DNA of 64,000 nucleotides from Alteromonas abrolhosensis (GTDB lineage Bacteria; Pseudomonadota; Gammaproteobacteria; Enterobacterales; Alteromonadaceae): positions 449,197 to 513,196 of the forward strand of contig NZ_MEJH01000003.1 of assembly GCF_001953635.1 (NCBI RefSeq). The letters run 5' to 3'. The notes beneath the pieces are model-generated. The model made no database searches. It was given only the letters and a program-made list of their open reading frames with translations, and was not told where the DNA came from. The translations under genes were made by a program, and so were the position numbers. Positions 28,388 through 37,644 of the stretch are shown here, piece after piece (position 1 is the first letter of the stretch; each line of letters opens with the position of its first letter).

Positions 28388-28499
28388 TATGTTACCTCAA
28401 CTATACGCCTTTACAGGCGTTTTGTTCTCAATCCCCTCTCCCGCCATGCAATAGTTGCATTTCACTCCGGGGTAGAGGTCGTTATTCGACGTTTATAAA

Positions 28500-28528
28500 A
28501 TCAAAGTTAGGACACGAAACTGTGTCAA
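28500..28528 (-). promoter_or_regulatory. Candidate sigma-70 promoter for tig
   Basis: Minus strand: TTGACA (28528-28523), 17-bp spacer, TTTGAT (28505-28500). It gives a leader of about 105 nt. The -10 is only a 4/6 match. The rest of the 28388-28735 gap shows no gene. Confidence 0.55.
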
Positions 28529-28735
28529 AAAGCCAACCCGAAACAAACGTACTGGTTAAAAAAAGACGCGGTAGTATACAGCCGCATACCACAAGAGTCG
28601 AGAGGCAAACACAAGTTTGTAACATCCATTTGAACGCATTTTGACCAAATAACATAACTATTGGCCTAAATAATGAAAAAGAGGGATTTTTAGTGAATTT
28701 ATCGAACAGAGAAAAGAAAGTGAAAAGAAAGATAA

Positions 28736-28812
28736 TGGTCGGTGAGACAGGATTTGAACCTGCGACCCCTTGTACCCAAAACAAGTGCGCTACCAAGCTG
28801 CGCCACTCACCG
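28736..28812 (-). tRNA. tRNA-Pro (anticodon TGG), copy 3 in transcription order
   Basis: 77 nt with encoded CCA: acceptor CGGTGAG/CTCACCG, D arm with GCGCAGCTTGGTAGCGC, anticodon loop TTTGGGT on stem CTTGT/ACAAG, and T arm GGTTCAAATCC. Identical by eye to the genes at 29197 and 29670. Last gene of the cluster; no hairpin terminator is evident after it, only a pyrimidine-rich stretch. Confidence 0.97.
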
Positions 28813-28854
28813 ACAGAGATATCTTTTTGATAAGCTTTATTAAGCTTGAAAATA

Positions 28855-28939
28855 TGGTGCGGAAGGAGAGACTTGAACTCTCACGCCGTGAAGCACTGGA
28901 ACCTAAATCCAGCGTGTCTACCAATTCCACCACTTCCGC
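28855..28939 (-). tRNA. tRNA-Leu (anticodon TAG), copy 2
   Basis: 85 nt with encoded CCA, long variable arm, acceptor GCGGAAG/CTTCCGC, anticodon stem CTGGA with loop TTTAGGT. Identical by eye to the gene at 29316. Confidence 0.97.
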
Positions 28940-28945
28940 TAAAAG

Positions 28946-29022
28946 TGGGGTGGACGATGGGACTTGAACCCACGACAACCGGAATCACAATCCGGGGCTC
29001 TACCAACTGAGCTACGCCCACC
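28946..29022 (-). tRNA. tRNA-His (anticodon GTG), copy 2
   Basis: 77 nt including the extra 5-prime G (-1) opposite the discriminator C, typical of tRNA-His, and encoded CCA. Anticodon loop TTGTGAT on stem CCGGA/TCCGG. Identical by eye to the gene at 29407. Confidence 0.97.
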
Positions 29023-29196
29023 ACTGTAGTCCTGAATATGTTTATGTGTGAATTGATAAACACATAAACGCATATCGAGCTGTCAGGACCTAACTGGGAC
29101 GCTCGATAGTGCTCTTTATTTCAATTCGCGAGCAGCAAGTTCAAGACATTAAATCGCTGAACTAGGGATAATCGCCAAATCGAAAAAAAGCATAAA

Positions 29197-29273
29197 TGGT
29201 CGGTGAGACAGGATTTGAACCTGCGACCCCTTGTACCCAAAACAAGTGCGCTACCAAGCTGCGCCACTCACCG
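29197..29273 (-). tRNA. tRNA-Pro (anticodon TGG), copy 2
   Basis: Same structure as the gene at 28736, 77 nt with CCA. Lies 173 bp downstream of the second His gene in genome coordinates and marks the junction of the duplication. Confidence 0.97.
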
Positions 29274-29315
29274 ACAGGAATGCTTATACTAAGCTTTTAA
29301 TAAAGCTTGAAAATA

Positions 29316-29400
29316 TGGTGCGGAAGGAGAGACTTGAACTCTCACGCCGTGAAGCACTGGAACCTAAATCCAGCGTGTCTACCAATTCCACCACTTCCGC
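29316..29400 (-). tRNA. tRNA-Leu (anticodon TAG), copy 1
   Basis: Same structure as the gene at 28855, 85 nt with CCA and long variable arm. Confidence 0.97.
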
Positions 29401-29406
29401 TAAAAG

Positions 29407-29483
29407 TGGGGTGGACGATGGGACTTGAACCCACGACAACCGGAATCACAATCCGGGGCTCTACCAACTGAGCTACGCCCACC
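29407..29483 (-). tRNA. tRNA-His (anticodon GTG), copy 1
   Basis: Same structure as the gene at 28946, 77 nt counting the -1 G and CCA. Confidence 0.97.
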
Positions 29484-29569
29484 ATAGGTGTGTTTGCAAT
29501 TTACACGCTTTATTTTAGCAGTGTAAATGTAAAAATTCAGCCTTGCTATCAGGACCTACCTGACTCGCA

Positions 29570-29646
<77 letters not shown>

Positions 29647-29669
29647 TTGGCGAATCTTCGCTGCAAAAA

Positions 29670-29746
29670 TGGTCGGTGAGACAGGATTTGAACCTGCGAC
29701 CCCTTGTACCCAAAACAAGTGCGCTACCAAGCTGCGCCACTCACCG
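29670..29746 (-). tRNA. tRNA-Pro (anticodon TGG), copy 1, first gene of the operon
   Basis: Same sequence by eye as the Pro genes at 28736 and 29197. It lies first after the promoter at 29798-29826, ahead of the Arg gene, so tRNA-Pro flanks the Arg-His-Leu order on both sides. Confidence 0.97.
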
Positions 29747-29797
29747 ACTGATGTACCGACCTAAAAGCGTTAGCCTCTGTGCCGTTACGGGGTGCGA

Positions 29798-29826
29798 ATA
29801 TTACTGACATCCCCCCACCTCGTCAA
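29798..29826 (-). promoter_or_regulatory. Promoter of the tRNA operon
   Basis: Minus strand: TTGACG (29826-29821), 17-bp spacer, TAATAT (29803-29798), then TCGCACCCCG, a GC-rich discriminator expected for stringently controlled stable-RNA promoters. The start would be near 29791, about 45 nt before the first tRNA. Confidence 0.78.
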
Positions 29827-29829
29827 ACA

Positions 29830-30138
29830 CTTTTTCAAATAAAATCATCAACCGCTCACAAAGCATCCATTCTCACGTTTTTTTAACCAATTGAGTTAGA
29901 TTTCACCTGACTTGAGTCATACTTTTGGGCATCGAAGTTAGATATCTAGCACGTTTATAACTGCACACTTTAGCCCTATGAACATTCAACAACAGTTACA
30001 TCCTCAATAGGATAATTCACTAAACATTCATCAATGGGCTTGGGTTACTAAAAGGGACACGTTGTTTATTGTCTTAAATTAAGAACAAAGGGCGTTTCAA
30101 CAATGTTCGATCACTTAAAGATTAACAGGCTCTAATAA
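29830..30138. other. AT-rich intergenic region between tRNA operon and folD
   Basis: About 310 bp without a credible gene. It contains ACAGGCTCTAAT at 30125-30136, shared with 15785-15796. No terminator or operator was recognised. Confidence 0.4.
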
Positions 30139-30167
30139 TTGCTAGAGTATTACTCCTATTTTATGAA
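30139..30167 (+). promoter_or_regulatory. Candidate sigma-70 promoter for folD
   Basis: TTGCTA (30139-30144), 17-bp spacer, TATGAA (30162-30167), 52 bp before the folD ATG. Each hexamer is a 4/6 match or better. Confidence 0.45.
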
Positions 30168-30219
30168 ACAATATAGGGCACTTGTTGACCACCCAACCAT
30201 ATAAGAATCGTACAAGACT

Positions 30220-31074
30220 ATGACCGCTCATCTTATTGACGGCAAATTAATTGCCAAACAAGTTCGCCAACACGTAACATCCTATGTTGAATCACTGACA
30301 CAAGCAGGTAAAAGGCAACCAGGTCTTGCCGTTGTTCTTGTCGGCAGCGACGCAGCCTCTCAAGTTTACGTTTCTAATAAGCGTAAAGCATGCGAAGAGG
30401 TTGGTTTTGTCTCTCGCTCTTTCGACCTTCCTTCTGATACCACAGAAGAAACCTTGTTAAATTTAGTAGATGAGCTAAACGAAGATAAAGAAATAGATGG
30501 AATATTGGTTCAGCTTCCCTTGCCTGCGGGCTTGAATGCAGAGAAGGTGCTTGAGCGTATTCACCCTCATAAAGATGTTGATGGATTCCATCCCTATAAC
30601 ATCGGCCGTCTTGCCCAGCGTATTCCTGCGCTACGCCCTTGTACGCCAAAAGGCATTATGACCATGATCGAGTCTACTAAGCGCCCTGTTAAAGGCTTGG
30701 ACGCGGTTATTGTAGGTGCGTCGAATATTGTGGGTCGCCCTATGAGTCTTGAGCTATTATTAGCAGGCTGCACTGTTACTACCTGCCACAAGTTCACTCA
30801 AGATCTTAAAAGCCATGTGCAACGCGCAGATTTACTGGTAGTTGCAGTGGGTAAGCCTAATTTTATCCCTGGCGACTGGGTAAAAAAAGGCGCGATTGTC
30901 ATTGATGTTGGCATTAATCGTCTGAACGATGGTTCATTAGTAGGTGATGTAGATTTCGAAAAGGCGAAAGAGCGCGCAGGATGGATAACGCCTGTACCAG
31001 GTGGGGTTGGCCCAATGACGGTAGCAAGCTTGATCGAAAATACACTTGAAGCATACGTAAAATATCACTCTTAA
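30220..31074 (+). CDS. folD: Methylenetetrahydrofolate dehydrogenase / methenyltetrahydrofolate cyclohydrolase
   Basis: Bifunctional one-carbon enzyme interconverting 5,10-methylene-, methenyl- and 10-formyl-tetrahydrofolate, which feeds purine synthesis (guaBA nearby). The 284-aa protein has Tyr50, Lys54 and Cys58 in YVSNKRKAC at the E. coli positions, GILVQLPLP, the dinucleotide-binding [10 protein letters not shown] and the C-terminal [11 protein letters not shown]. Monocistronic with a terminator right after it. Confidence 0.98.
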   Translation: MTAHLIDGKLIAKQVRQHVTSYVESLTQAGKRQPGLAVVLVGSDAASQVYVSNKRKACEEVGFVSRSFDLPSDTTEETLLNLVDELNEDKEIDGILVQLPLPAGLNAEKVLERIHPHKDVDGFHPYNIGRLAQRIPALRPCTPKGIMTMIESTKRPVKGLDAVIVGASNIVGRPMSLELLLAGCTVTTCHKFTQDLKSHVQRADLLVVAVGKPNFIPGDWVKKGAIVIDVGINRLNDGSLVGDVDFEKAKERAGWITPVPGGVGPMTVASLIENTLEAYVKYHS

Positions 31075-31098
31075 AGCACCAAAGCCCAACCTAATTTT

Positions 31099-31127
31099 AA
31101 AGGCAGAAATTAAAACTCTGCCTTTTT
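31099..31127 (+). terminator. folD terminator
   Basis: AAAGGCAGA / AATTAAAAC / TCTGCCTTT followed by TT, 25 nt after the stop. Confidence 0.85.
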
Positions 31128-31179
31128 GCTTTATACTGCCTCCAACATTAAATGCTGATTCAAATTGACCAACACCTTT

Positions 31180-31758
31180 ATGGCAGACTCTAAATCCCTG
31201 TTGTGCGAAAAGCACGTTATTGATGCAACGCTTAACTGGGTTGACGACATTGTAATAAAACACAACTTTTGCCCATTTGCTCGCTATGTCCGAACGCCCA
31301 ACCAAATAAGATGTGTGGTAATTACAGGCGATGCAGGTGAAGTCATTCAATCCCTTTATGATGAATTGCGCCACTTAGAGGAGAATGATTCTACTGCTAC
31401 AACACTAATTGCGCTTACTCACCCAGCTATCGCTGATTTTGAGGAGTATCTTGATGTGTTGGCTATTAGCGATAGTATGTTACACGACTGGGGATTTAGT
31501 GGTGCTTATCAGCTAGCGAGTTTCCACCCTGACTACGTGTTTGACGGCAGCGACGTAGACGACGCCGAAAACTATACCAATCGCTCACCCTACCCGCTTT
31601 TACATCTAATTCGTGAAGCTGATATTACGCGTTATATGAAAAATGAAGAAGATGCTGAAAAGATATTCAGTCACAATATAGAAAAAGCACAGGCCCTTGG
31701 TTGCCCTTATTTTCAGGACGCATTGGAAGCGATTAAAAAAGATAAGCCCACTCGATAA
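31180..31758 (+). CDS. DUF1415 family protein
   Basis: A 192-aa cytoplasmic protein with the family hallmark near the N terminus, WVDDIVIKHNFCPFARY, and the later SFHPDYVFDG and NYTNRSPYPLLHLIRE blocks. The conserved CPFA and Asp/Arg-rich C-terminal region hint at an enzyme, but the role is unknown. The frame opens at a TTG at 31165; ATG 31180 is the more plausible start. It follows the folD terminator, so it has its own promoter, which I could not identify. Confidence 0.85.
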   Translation: MADSKSLLCEKHVIDATLNWVDDIVIKHNFCPFARYVRTPNQIRCVVITGDAGEVIQSLYDELRHLEENDSTATTLIALTHPAIADFEEYLDVLAISDSMLHDWGFSGAYQLASFHPDYVFDGSDVDDAENYTNRSPYPLLHLIREADITRYMKNEEDAEKIFSHNIEKAQALGCPYFQDALEAIKKDKPTR

Positions 31759-31997
31759 AACACATGTAATTTTCTTTTTTCTGTTAAGTTTAAACACCTG
31801 AAGTAGAAAAAATTATACATATGAATTAGGCGGGCCCCAAGAAATGGATTGCTCCAGGGAACCCAAACAAACATTTTGCTCACGACAAACAGAATGTTTA
31901 ATTTGGCTCAAGCTTTCACTTGAGTTGATACTTTACCTGCTGATTATGTGAGTAATATGACAACTTCAGATATTTTCGAATACGTTAAGGTTATCGC

Positions 31998-32717
31998 GTG
32001 AATACCCATCATTCTTTTTCTATTTCGGCGATTGCAACCGTCGCTACGCCCTTCAAACAAAAGTTTGCCATTCCAAGACAGCCCAATTTAGCTAAAGCGC
32101 AAGGAGTGATCACCTTCGAAGAAGGTTTCGACGATATTCACATGCTTAAAGGGATAGAGAATTACAGCCACCTGTGGCTACTTTTTATCTTTCACCAGAA
32201 CATTGAACGCGGTTGGAAAAATACGGTAAAAGCGCCTCGCCTAGGTGGAAACGCTACTATGGGGGTGTTGGCAAGCCGCAGCACGCACAGGCCAAATGGA
32301 ATCGGCATGTCGGTAGTAGAAAATAAAGGCATAATCAGCAAAAATGGTAAGGCGCAGTTAGTGGTGGAAGGTGTAGATTTAGTAAACGGCACACCACTTA
32401 TCGATATTAAGCCCTATATTTCTTATGCAGACAGCATTACTAATGCCACCGATAAGCTTAATGAAATTAGTCCTATTCCCAATCGTGAAGTGTTATTTGC
32501 AGACAGGCTCAAGCCTATACTTGAGGAAATAGAAAAAAGGCATCACGACTTTTCTGCCTTGGTAAAGGCTGTATTAGCGCAAGACCCCCGCCCTGCTTAT
32601 AAGCAGCAACTTGATAACGACGAAAAAACTTATCGCGTTACCCTTTACGACATAGATGTGGGTTTTGAAATAAAAGACGCCGCTGTTCGGGTCACCGAAC
32701 TGGTTCAAATAGGATAA
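31998..32717 (+). CDS. trmO: tRNA t6A37 N6-methyltransferase TrmO
   Basis: A 239-aa SAM-dependent methyltransferase of the TsaA/YaeB (VirR-like beta-barrel) family that converts t6A37 to m6t6A37 in tRNA-Thr. The N-terminal TPFKQKFAIPRQPNLAKAQGVI, the SAM-site segment STHRPNGIGMSVV and a C-terminal DPRPAYKQ are visible. The start is GTG. The 239-bp gap before it holds only a CTCAAG/CTTGAG mini-hairpin. Confidence 0.92.
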   Translation: MNTHHSFSISAIATVATPFKQKFAIPRQPNLAKAQGVITFEEGFDDIHMLKGIENYSHLWLLFIFHQNIERGWKNTVKAPRLGGNATMGVLASRSTHRPNGIGMSVVENKGIISKNGKAQLVVEGVDLVNGTPLIDIKPYISYADSITNATDKLNEISPIPNREVLFADRLKPILEEIEKRHHDFSALVKAVLAQDPRPAYKQQLDNDEKTYRVTLYDIDVGFEIKDAAVRVTELVQIG

Positions 32718-32894
32718 TTACACTAATAGTGTCAACAGTCTGTGGCGAAATGCCTCACAGTTAATTAGAATACGCCAAAGCGTGTGACAACCTGCCACTG
32801 TATATGAACCTGTCAGAGTAACGTGACGTTCAGCTTATCAGAGGCCATCACACCCATAGTCATAAATACATTTATAACAGGAAACCTGCTTTAC

Positions 32895-34613
32895 ATGCGC
32901 ACTAGTCAATATTTGCTTGCCACGCAGAAAGAAACACCTGCCGATGCAGAGGTTATCAGCCATCAGCTTATGCTAAGAGCTGGTATGATCAGAAAGCTAG
33001 CCTCGGGTCTTTACACTTGGTTGCCTTCTGGTCTTCGTGTACTTAATAAAGTAGCCAATATTGTTCGTGAAGAAATGAACAAAGCAGGCGCTATTGAAGT
33101 GCTAATGCCAGTTGTACAGCCCGCCGACTTGTGGGAAGAATCTGGACGTTGGGAAGAATATGGACCAGAGCTGCTTCGCATTAAAGACCGCCACCAGCGT
33201 GATTTCGTATTAGGCCCAACACACGAAGAAGTGATTACTGCGCTAGTGCGTAACGAAATTAGCAGCTACAAACAGCTTCCACTGAACCTGTACCAAATTC
33301 AGACTAAGTTTCGCGACGAAGTACGCCCTCGTTTTGGCATTATGCGTGGTCGCGAATTTACCATGAAAGATGCGTACAGCTTTCACTTAGAAGACAGCTG
33401 TTTAGAAGAAACGTATCAGAAAATGTATGACGCTTACTGCGCTATTTTCTCGCGTATGGACCTAGATTTCAGAGCAGTCATTGCCGATTCAGGTTCTATC
33501 GGTGGTAATCATTCTCACGAATTCCATGTACTTGCAGCATCAGGTGAAGACGACATCGCTTTCTCAAATGAAAGTGATTACGCAGCAAACGTTGAAATGG
33601 CTGAAGCTGTGGCTCCTGAAAAGGCTGTCGCCTCGGGTGCAGCGGTAGAAACTAAAGATGCCAAGGGCAAAGATTTTAATGCCATTCTAAAAAGCGTAGA
33701 AGCAGAAGCATCAAACGCCGTTAAAGTAGTATTAGTTAAAGCCGCTAACGAAGTAGATAGTAAAGGCGAAGAAGTGGTTGCTGACAAATGGGTAGCCCTT
33801 GTACTTCGTGCTGATCATGAACTAAATGATGTTAAAGCTGAGAAATTAGACGGTGTTGCAAGCCCGCTTGTAGAGGCTTCGTTTGAACAAGCAAAAGATA
33901 TTCTAGGTGTGTCACCTTTGTTTGCTGACGCAACCAACCTACCTGTTCCAGTGTTTATTGACGCCAGTGCTGCAGCCCTTGCTGACTTCACCACTGGCGC
34001 AGGCGCAGGCGGTAAGGTAAATATCAACGTAAATTGGCCAGAAGGCACAATCGGTGTTGATATTCGCAATGTAGTAGCTGGCGATGCATCTCCTGACGGG
34101 AAAGGCACGCTAGATATTAAACGCGGCATCGAAGTGGGTCATATTTTCCAGCTTGGTAGCAAATATTCAGAAGCCATGAATTGTGGCGTTCTAAGCGAGT
34201 CAGGCAAACACCAAACCCTTACTATGGGTTGCTACGGCATCGGGGTGTCTCGTATTGTTGCAGCGGCTATCGAGCAAAACCACGATAAATTTGGCATAAA
34301 GTGGCCAGATCCTATTGCACCGTTTAAAATTGCATTAATACCAATGAATATGCACAAGTCTCATCGTATCAAAGAAGCAGCAGAAGCGCTTTACGAAGAG
34401 CTAGTAGCGCTTGGCGTTGAAGTTCTATTTGATGACAGGAAAGAGCGCCCAGGTGTCATGTTCAATGATATGGAATTAATTGGTATACCTCATAGCATTG
34501 TCATCGGTGAAAGAAACCTAGATAATCAACAGGTTGAGTATAAAAACAGACGTACTGGCGAGAAGCAGTTGTTGGATCTTAGCGCAGCAAAGGATTTTGT
34601 AGCCGCTCTCTAA
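32895..34613 (+). CDS. proS: Prolyl-tRNA synthetase
   Basis: A class II synthetase of bacterial type, 572 aa from ATG 32895, the same length as E. coli ProS. Motif 1 ([20 protein letters not shown]), motif 2 ([25 protein letters not shown]), an inserted editing (INS) domain of about 180 residues and motif 3 ([16 protein letters not shown]) appear in order, followed by an anticodon-binding domain. A 24-codon upstream extension in the frame is judged not translated. It charges the tRNA-Pro encoded in triplicate nearby. Confidence 0.97.
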   Translation: MRTSQYLLATQKETPADAEVISHQLMLRAGMIRKLASGLYTWLPSGLRVLNKVANIVREEMNKAGAIEVLMPVVQPADLWEESGRWEEYGPELLRIKDRHQRDFVLGPTHEEVITALVRNEISSYKQLPLNLYQIQTKFRDEVRPRFGIMRGREFTMKDAYSFHLEDSCLEETYQKMYDAYCAIFSRMDLDFRAVIADSGSIGGNHSHEFHVLAASGEDDIAFSNESDYAANVEMAEAVAPEKAVASGAAVETKDAKGKDFNAILKSVEAEASNAVKVVLVKAANEVDSKGEEVVADKWVALVLRADHELNDVKAEKLDGVASPLVEASFEQAKDILGVSPLFADATNLPVPVFIDASAAALADFTTGAGAGGKVNINVNWPEGTIGVDIRNVVAGDASPDGKGTLDIKRGIEVGHIFQLGSKYSEAMNCGVLSESGKHQTLTMGCYGIGVSRIVAAAIEQNHDKFGIKWPDPIAPFKIALIPMNMHKSHRIKEAAEALYEELVALGVEVLFDDRKERPGVMFNDMELIGIPHSIVIGERNLDNQQVEYKNRRTGEKQLLDLSAAKDFVAAL

Positions 34614-34650
34614 TGCCTAAACTCGTCTAATAGATAAGAAAAGAGGGCGT

Positions 34651-35493
34651 ATGCGGTTAACATTTTATGGCGTAAGAGGGTCAATCCCTACCCCGGGAGC
34701 AGCTTTCGTCCGCTATGGTGGCAATACTGCATGCGTTCATATTGAGCTTGAGGATGGTACCGATATCATCCTCGACTCAGGCACAGGAATTCGCTTACTC
34801 GGCGAGCGCCTCGTTCAGAAAGACACGCCAATCCACCTTCTATTAAGCCATAATCATTGGGATCATATTCAAGGTTTTCCTTTTTTCGCTCCGATTTACC
34901 AAGCATCGCGCGAAATTAATATTTATCCTGGTCAAACTCTTCTTGATGAGCCTGACCAAATTTTAAAGCAAATGGAAGGGTCTTTATTTCCAGTGCCTCG
35001 CAGCGCGCTGAAAGCAAACATCTCCCTTGTTGATATTCCCAAATCCACAAACCGCTTTTCAATCGGCAGCGCAACTATTACGCGTCTAGCGATGAATCAT
35101 CCTGGCCATGGAAGTGCTTATTGCATTGAAGCTGATGGTGCAAAAGTTGCCTATATCACTGACAATGAGCTTTACCCCCCTTATAAAAAAGAAACCGACT
35201 TTATCGACTTCGCAAAATTTGCGCAAAATGCAGACTTGCTCATTCATGATGCACAGTACATGTTATCTGATATGCCAGCGAAGAACGGATGGGGGCATTC
35301 GGTGGCAGAAGAGGCTGTAAAACTAGCTATGGCATGTAATGCTAAAAAATTAGCTCTGTATAGTCATGATCCAGAACGCACCGATAGCGATATAGATGAT
35401 GTCGTAGACCATTGTAATGAATATGTCACAGTGGCAGAGTCTAATTTACAATTATTTGCATCTTCAGAAGGCCAAGCACTGGACTTCAGTTAA
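34651..35493 (+). CDS. Metallo-beta-lactamase-fold hydrolase
   Basis: A 280-aa cytoplasmic protein: His67-x-His69-x-Asp71-His72 (SHNHWDH), MNHPGHGSAY, DAQY (bridging Asp) and the late YSHDPERTD, a full dinuclear-zinc set of the RNase Z/ElaC-like and phosphodiesterase branch. The N-terminal MRLTFYGVRGSIPTPG is typical of a widespread unassigned clade. It is 37 bp after proS and 35 bp before pldA, so all three may be co-transcribed. Substrate unknown; a cyclic nucleotide or phosphodiester is a reasonable guess. Confidence 0.88.
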   Translation: MRLTFYGVRGSIPTPGAAFVRYGGNTACVHIELEDGTDIILDSGTGIRLLGERLVQKDTPIHLLLSHNHWDHIQGFPFFAPIYQASREINIYPGQTLLDEPDQILKQMEGSLFPVPRSALKANISLVDIPKSTNRFSIGSATITRLAMNHPGHGSAYCIEADGAKVAYITDNELYPPYKKETDFIDFAKFAQNADLLIHDAQYMLSDMPAKNGWGHSVAEEAVKLAMACNAKKLALYSHDPERTDSDIDDVVDHCNEYVTVAESNLQLFASSEGQALDFS

Positions 35494-35528
35494 GCATAAC
35501 AATAACCCCACGTTACGGAGAATTAAAG

Positions 35529-36548
35529 GTGTCTGTGTTAAAGCCTTTTGTATTTTTGGCAGCACTATTTGCTGCCTGCACGCCTGTGTGCGCACAACAG
35601 TCGTCAGAAGTGGTAAACGAACAATCACAAACTGTTGAAAGTAGCGAACAAGCAACCGCGACTAAAAGTGAAGAAAATCAAACGTCACAAAATGAAGAAG
35701 GCATTGAAGTTATTGATATCATCAAACGTGACACTATCACCGAAAGTGCGCTTGATAATCGCTTAGAAGGTGATAAAGAAGCGTTAGATAACGTTTTCGC
35801 TATCACTCAGCATAGACAAAATTACCTACTTCCAATTACCTACGTTTCCAACCCTAGCACTGTCGCCAGTGAGGAATTAACGAACGAAAACGTTGATAAT
35901 AAAGAAGCAAAATTCCAAGTGAGTGCAAAGCTTCCTCTGTATTTGGAAGATACAGGATTCGATGGTATTTATTTTGGTTTTACCCTGACTTCTTTTTGGC
36001 AACTCTACAATAACGAAGCATCTAAACCTTTTCGCGAAACCAACTATGAACCAGAAGTCTTTTGGCAAGAGACTGCGGATTACTCTGTACTTGGCTACAA
36101 GTTTAATACCTTTCAGGTGGGTTTCAATCATATGTCCAATGGTCAAAGTGGACTACGCTCTCGAAGCTGGAACCGCATATTTGCATCGATTGTTTTTAGC
36201 GACGACGACGATATCTACTACCTAAAAACCTGGTACCGTATTCCTGAAGACGAGAAAACAAACCCACTTGATCCTACCGGTGACGATAACCCAGATATAC
36301 TAGACTATTTCGGTAGAATGGAATTTGGTTATGGCAGAAAAATTGGTGCTTTTAAGGTGTTGGCGCTTTTGCGAAACAACCTTGATTTAGATGAGAACCG
36401 AGGCAGTATTCAGTTGGACTTCACCTACCCTATCTCTGACCGTTATGAAGTATTACTGCAGTATTTTAACGGCTATGGCGACTCACTAATCGATTATAAC
36501 CGTTCACAGGAACGTATTGGTATCGGCTTCCAGCTATTGTTCTTATAA
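35529..36548 (+). CDS. pldA: Outer membrane phospholipase A (OMPLA)
   Basis: A 339-aa outer-membrane beta-barrel phospholipase that removes mislocalised phospholipids from the outer leaflet. A Sec signal peptide ends around TPVCA-QQ. The catalytic triad is His201, Ser203 and Asn215 (FNHMSNGQS...SRSWNR), with the same spacing as E. coli His142/Ser144/Asn156. About 60 extra Ser/Gln/Glu-rich residues separate the signal peptide from the barrel, which explains the greater length. GTG start with CGGAG 8 nt upstream. Ends in the barrel-type terminal Leu-Phe-Leu. Confidence 0.93.
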   Translation: MSVLKPFVFLAALFAACTPVCAQQSSEVVNEQSQTVESSEQATATKSEENQTSQNEEGIEVIDIIKRDTITESALDNRLEGDKEALDNVFAITQHRQNYLLPITYVSNPSTVASEELTNENVDNKEAKFQVSAKLPLYLEDTGFDGIYFGFTLTSFWQLYNNEASKPFRETNYEPEVFWQETADYSVLGYKFNTFQVGFNHMSNGQSGLRSRSWNRIFASIVFSDDDDIYYLKTWYRIPEDEKTNPLDPTGDDNPDILDYFGRMEFGYGRKIGAFKVLALLRNNLDLDENRGSIQLDFTYPISDRYEVLLQYFNGYGDSLIDYNRSQERIGIGFQLLFL

Positions 36549-36591
36549 CCCTGTAGCACCTGTTTTTAGGTTCAAGCCATTTCAATACGAA

Positions 36592-36625
36592 ATCGGGGAC
36601 TACTTTAACGTTATCCCCGTTCTCT
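36592..36625. terminator. Weak hairpin between convergent pldA and HDAC-family gene
   Basis: CGGGGA (36594-36599) / TCCCCG (36614-36619) around a 14-nt loop, followed on the plus strand by TTCTCTTATT. A possible bidirectional terminator. Confidence 0.4.
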
Positions 36626-36627
36626 TA

Positions 36628-37530
36628 TTAGTTAATCACGCCAGCGGCGCGATAAAGCTGAATATGCACATCTACCAGTGCTGCTATATCTCTTTGATAG
36701 CCTCCACCGATAACGGCAGCAATTGGAACGCCTAAACGCTCAGCTAGAGCAAACACTTGTTTATCCCTTTCATATACGCCTTGTGTAGATATGTGTAAGT
36801 GGCCTAAATCGTCATTTACATGCACATCAACGCCTGCGTCATAGATAATTGCATCGGGCTGAAACTGCCTCATTACCATCGTTAGCGCTTGCTCAAGCGT
36901 AGTTAAATATTCATCGTCTTCAGTGCCTTTATCGAGCCCAATATCAATATCGGAACGCTGCTTCCTGTGAGGAAAGTTCTTTTCACCATGAATAGATAAG
37001 GTAAATATATCGCGGTCATTTTCGGCGAGTTTGGCTGTACCATCGCCTTGATGCACGTCTAAATCGACAATAAGCACATTTTCAATGGAGGAGGTTTGAA
37101 GCATGGTTTTTGCTGCCAGATATAAATCGTTAAACAAGCAAAAGCCTGAACCAAAATCCGCAAATGCATGATGATACCCCCCGGTTAAATTCAGGGCTTT
37201 GCCATGCTCTAATGCAAGCTTGGCGGTTAAGCAAGTCCCGGCAACAGCGGTACGCGTGCGCTTAATCAATTGTTCCGACCACGGAAAACCAATTCGACGC
37301 ATGGCTTTTTTATCAAGCGCTCCAGTGGTAAGTGCCTCGACATAATCCGAGTCGTAATAGGTTCTTAGAAGAGATAAATCAACCGCTGACGGGCTAACAA
37401 ATCGCGCTTTTTCCACCCCCCGATTTATAAGCTCATCTCGAATACCCACATACTTTTCAATGGGGAATCGGTGCCGCTCAGGTAGATCTAACTGGCTATA
37501 AATGGGGTGGAATACGAGTGGTGTTGTCAT
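36628..37530 (-). CDS. Histone deacetylase-family (arginase/HDAC fold) hydrolase
   Basis: A 300-aa zinc amidohydrolase. GGYHHAFADFGSGFCLFNDL carries the tandem His pair, DLDVHQGDGTA the first Asp and His ligands, and DAGVDVHVNDDLG the second Asp. Bacterial members deacetylate acetylpolyamines, acetoin-related substrates or lysines; the substrate cannot be deduced here. Convergent with pldA; its upstream neighbour, the chemoreceptor, is 114 bp away on the same strand. Confidence 0.92.
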   Translation of the reverse strand: MTTPLVFHPIYSQLDLPERHRFPIEKYVGIRDELINRGVEKARFVSPSAVDLSLLRTYYDSDYVEALTTGALDKKAMRRIGFPWSEQLIKRTRTAVAGTCLTAKLALEHGKALNLTGGYHHAFADFGSGFCLFNDLYLAAKTMLQTSSIENVLIVDLDVHQGDGTAKLAENDRDIFTLSIHGEKNFPHRKQRSDIDIGLDKGTEDDEYLTTLEQALTMVMRQFQPDAIIYDAGVDVHVNDDLGHLHISTQGVYERDKQVFALAERLGVPIAAVIGGGYQRDIAALVDVHIQLYRAAGVIN

Positions 37531-37644
37531 TCTTATCAGTACTAATTATCAGAAATATACGTCTAGAACAGCAAAAGAAAAAGGAGTCTGCATATTACTC
37601 ACACACTCCCTCCCCTGCTTCATTCTAATACTGACAAAGCACTG

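Larger units (their letters stand above)
28736..29483. repeat. Tandem duplication of the Pro-Leu-His tRNA block, period 461 bp
   Basis: tRNA-Pro, -Leu and -His start at 28736, 28855 and 28946 and again at 29197, 29316 and 29407, each exactly 461 bp apart. The tRNA genes and the Leu-His spacer are identical by eye; the 42-nt Pro-Leu spacer has the same length but diverged sequence. Related CAGGACCTAACTG / CAGGACCTACCTG motifs lie beyond each His gene. Confidence 0.92.

Noticed and set aside
28482..29428. Several open frames (60-104 codons) across the tRNA cluster on both strands
   Set aside because: They read through tRNA genes or their complements; the same peptide recurs wherever a tRNA-Pro/Leu/His copy lies.
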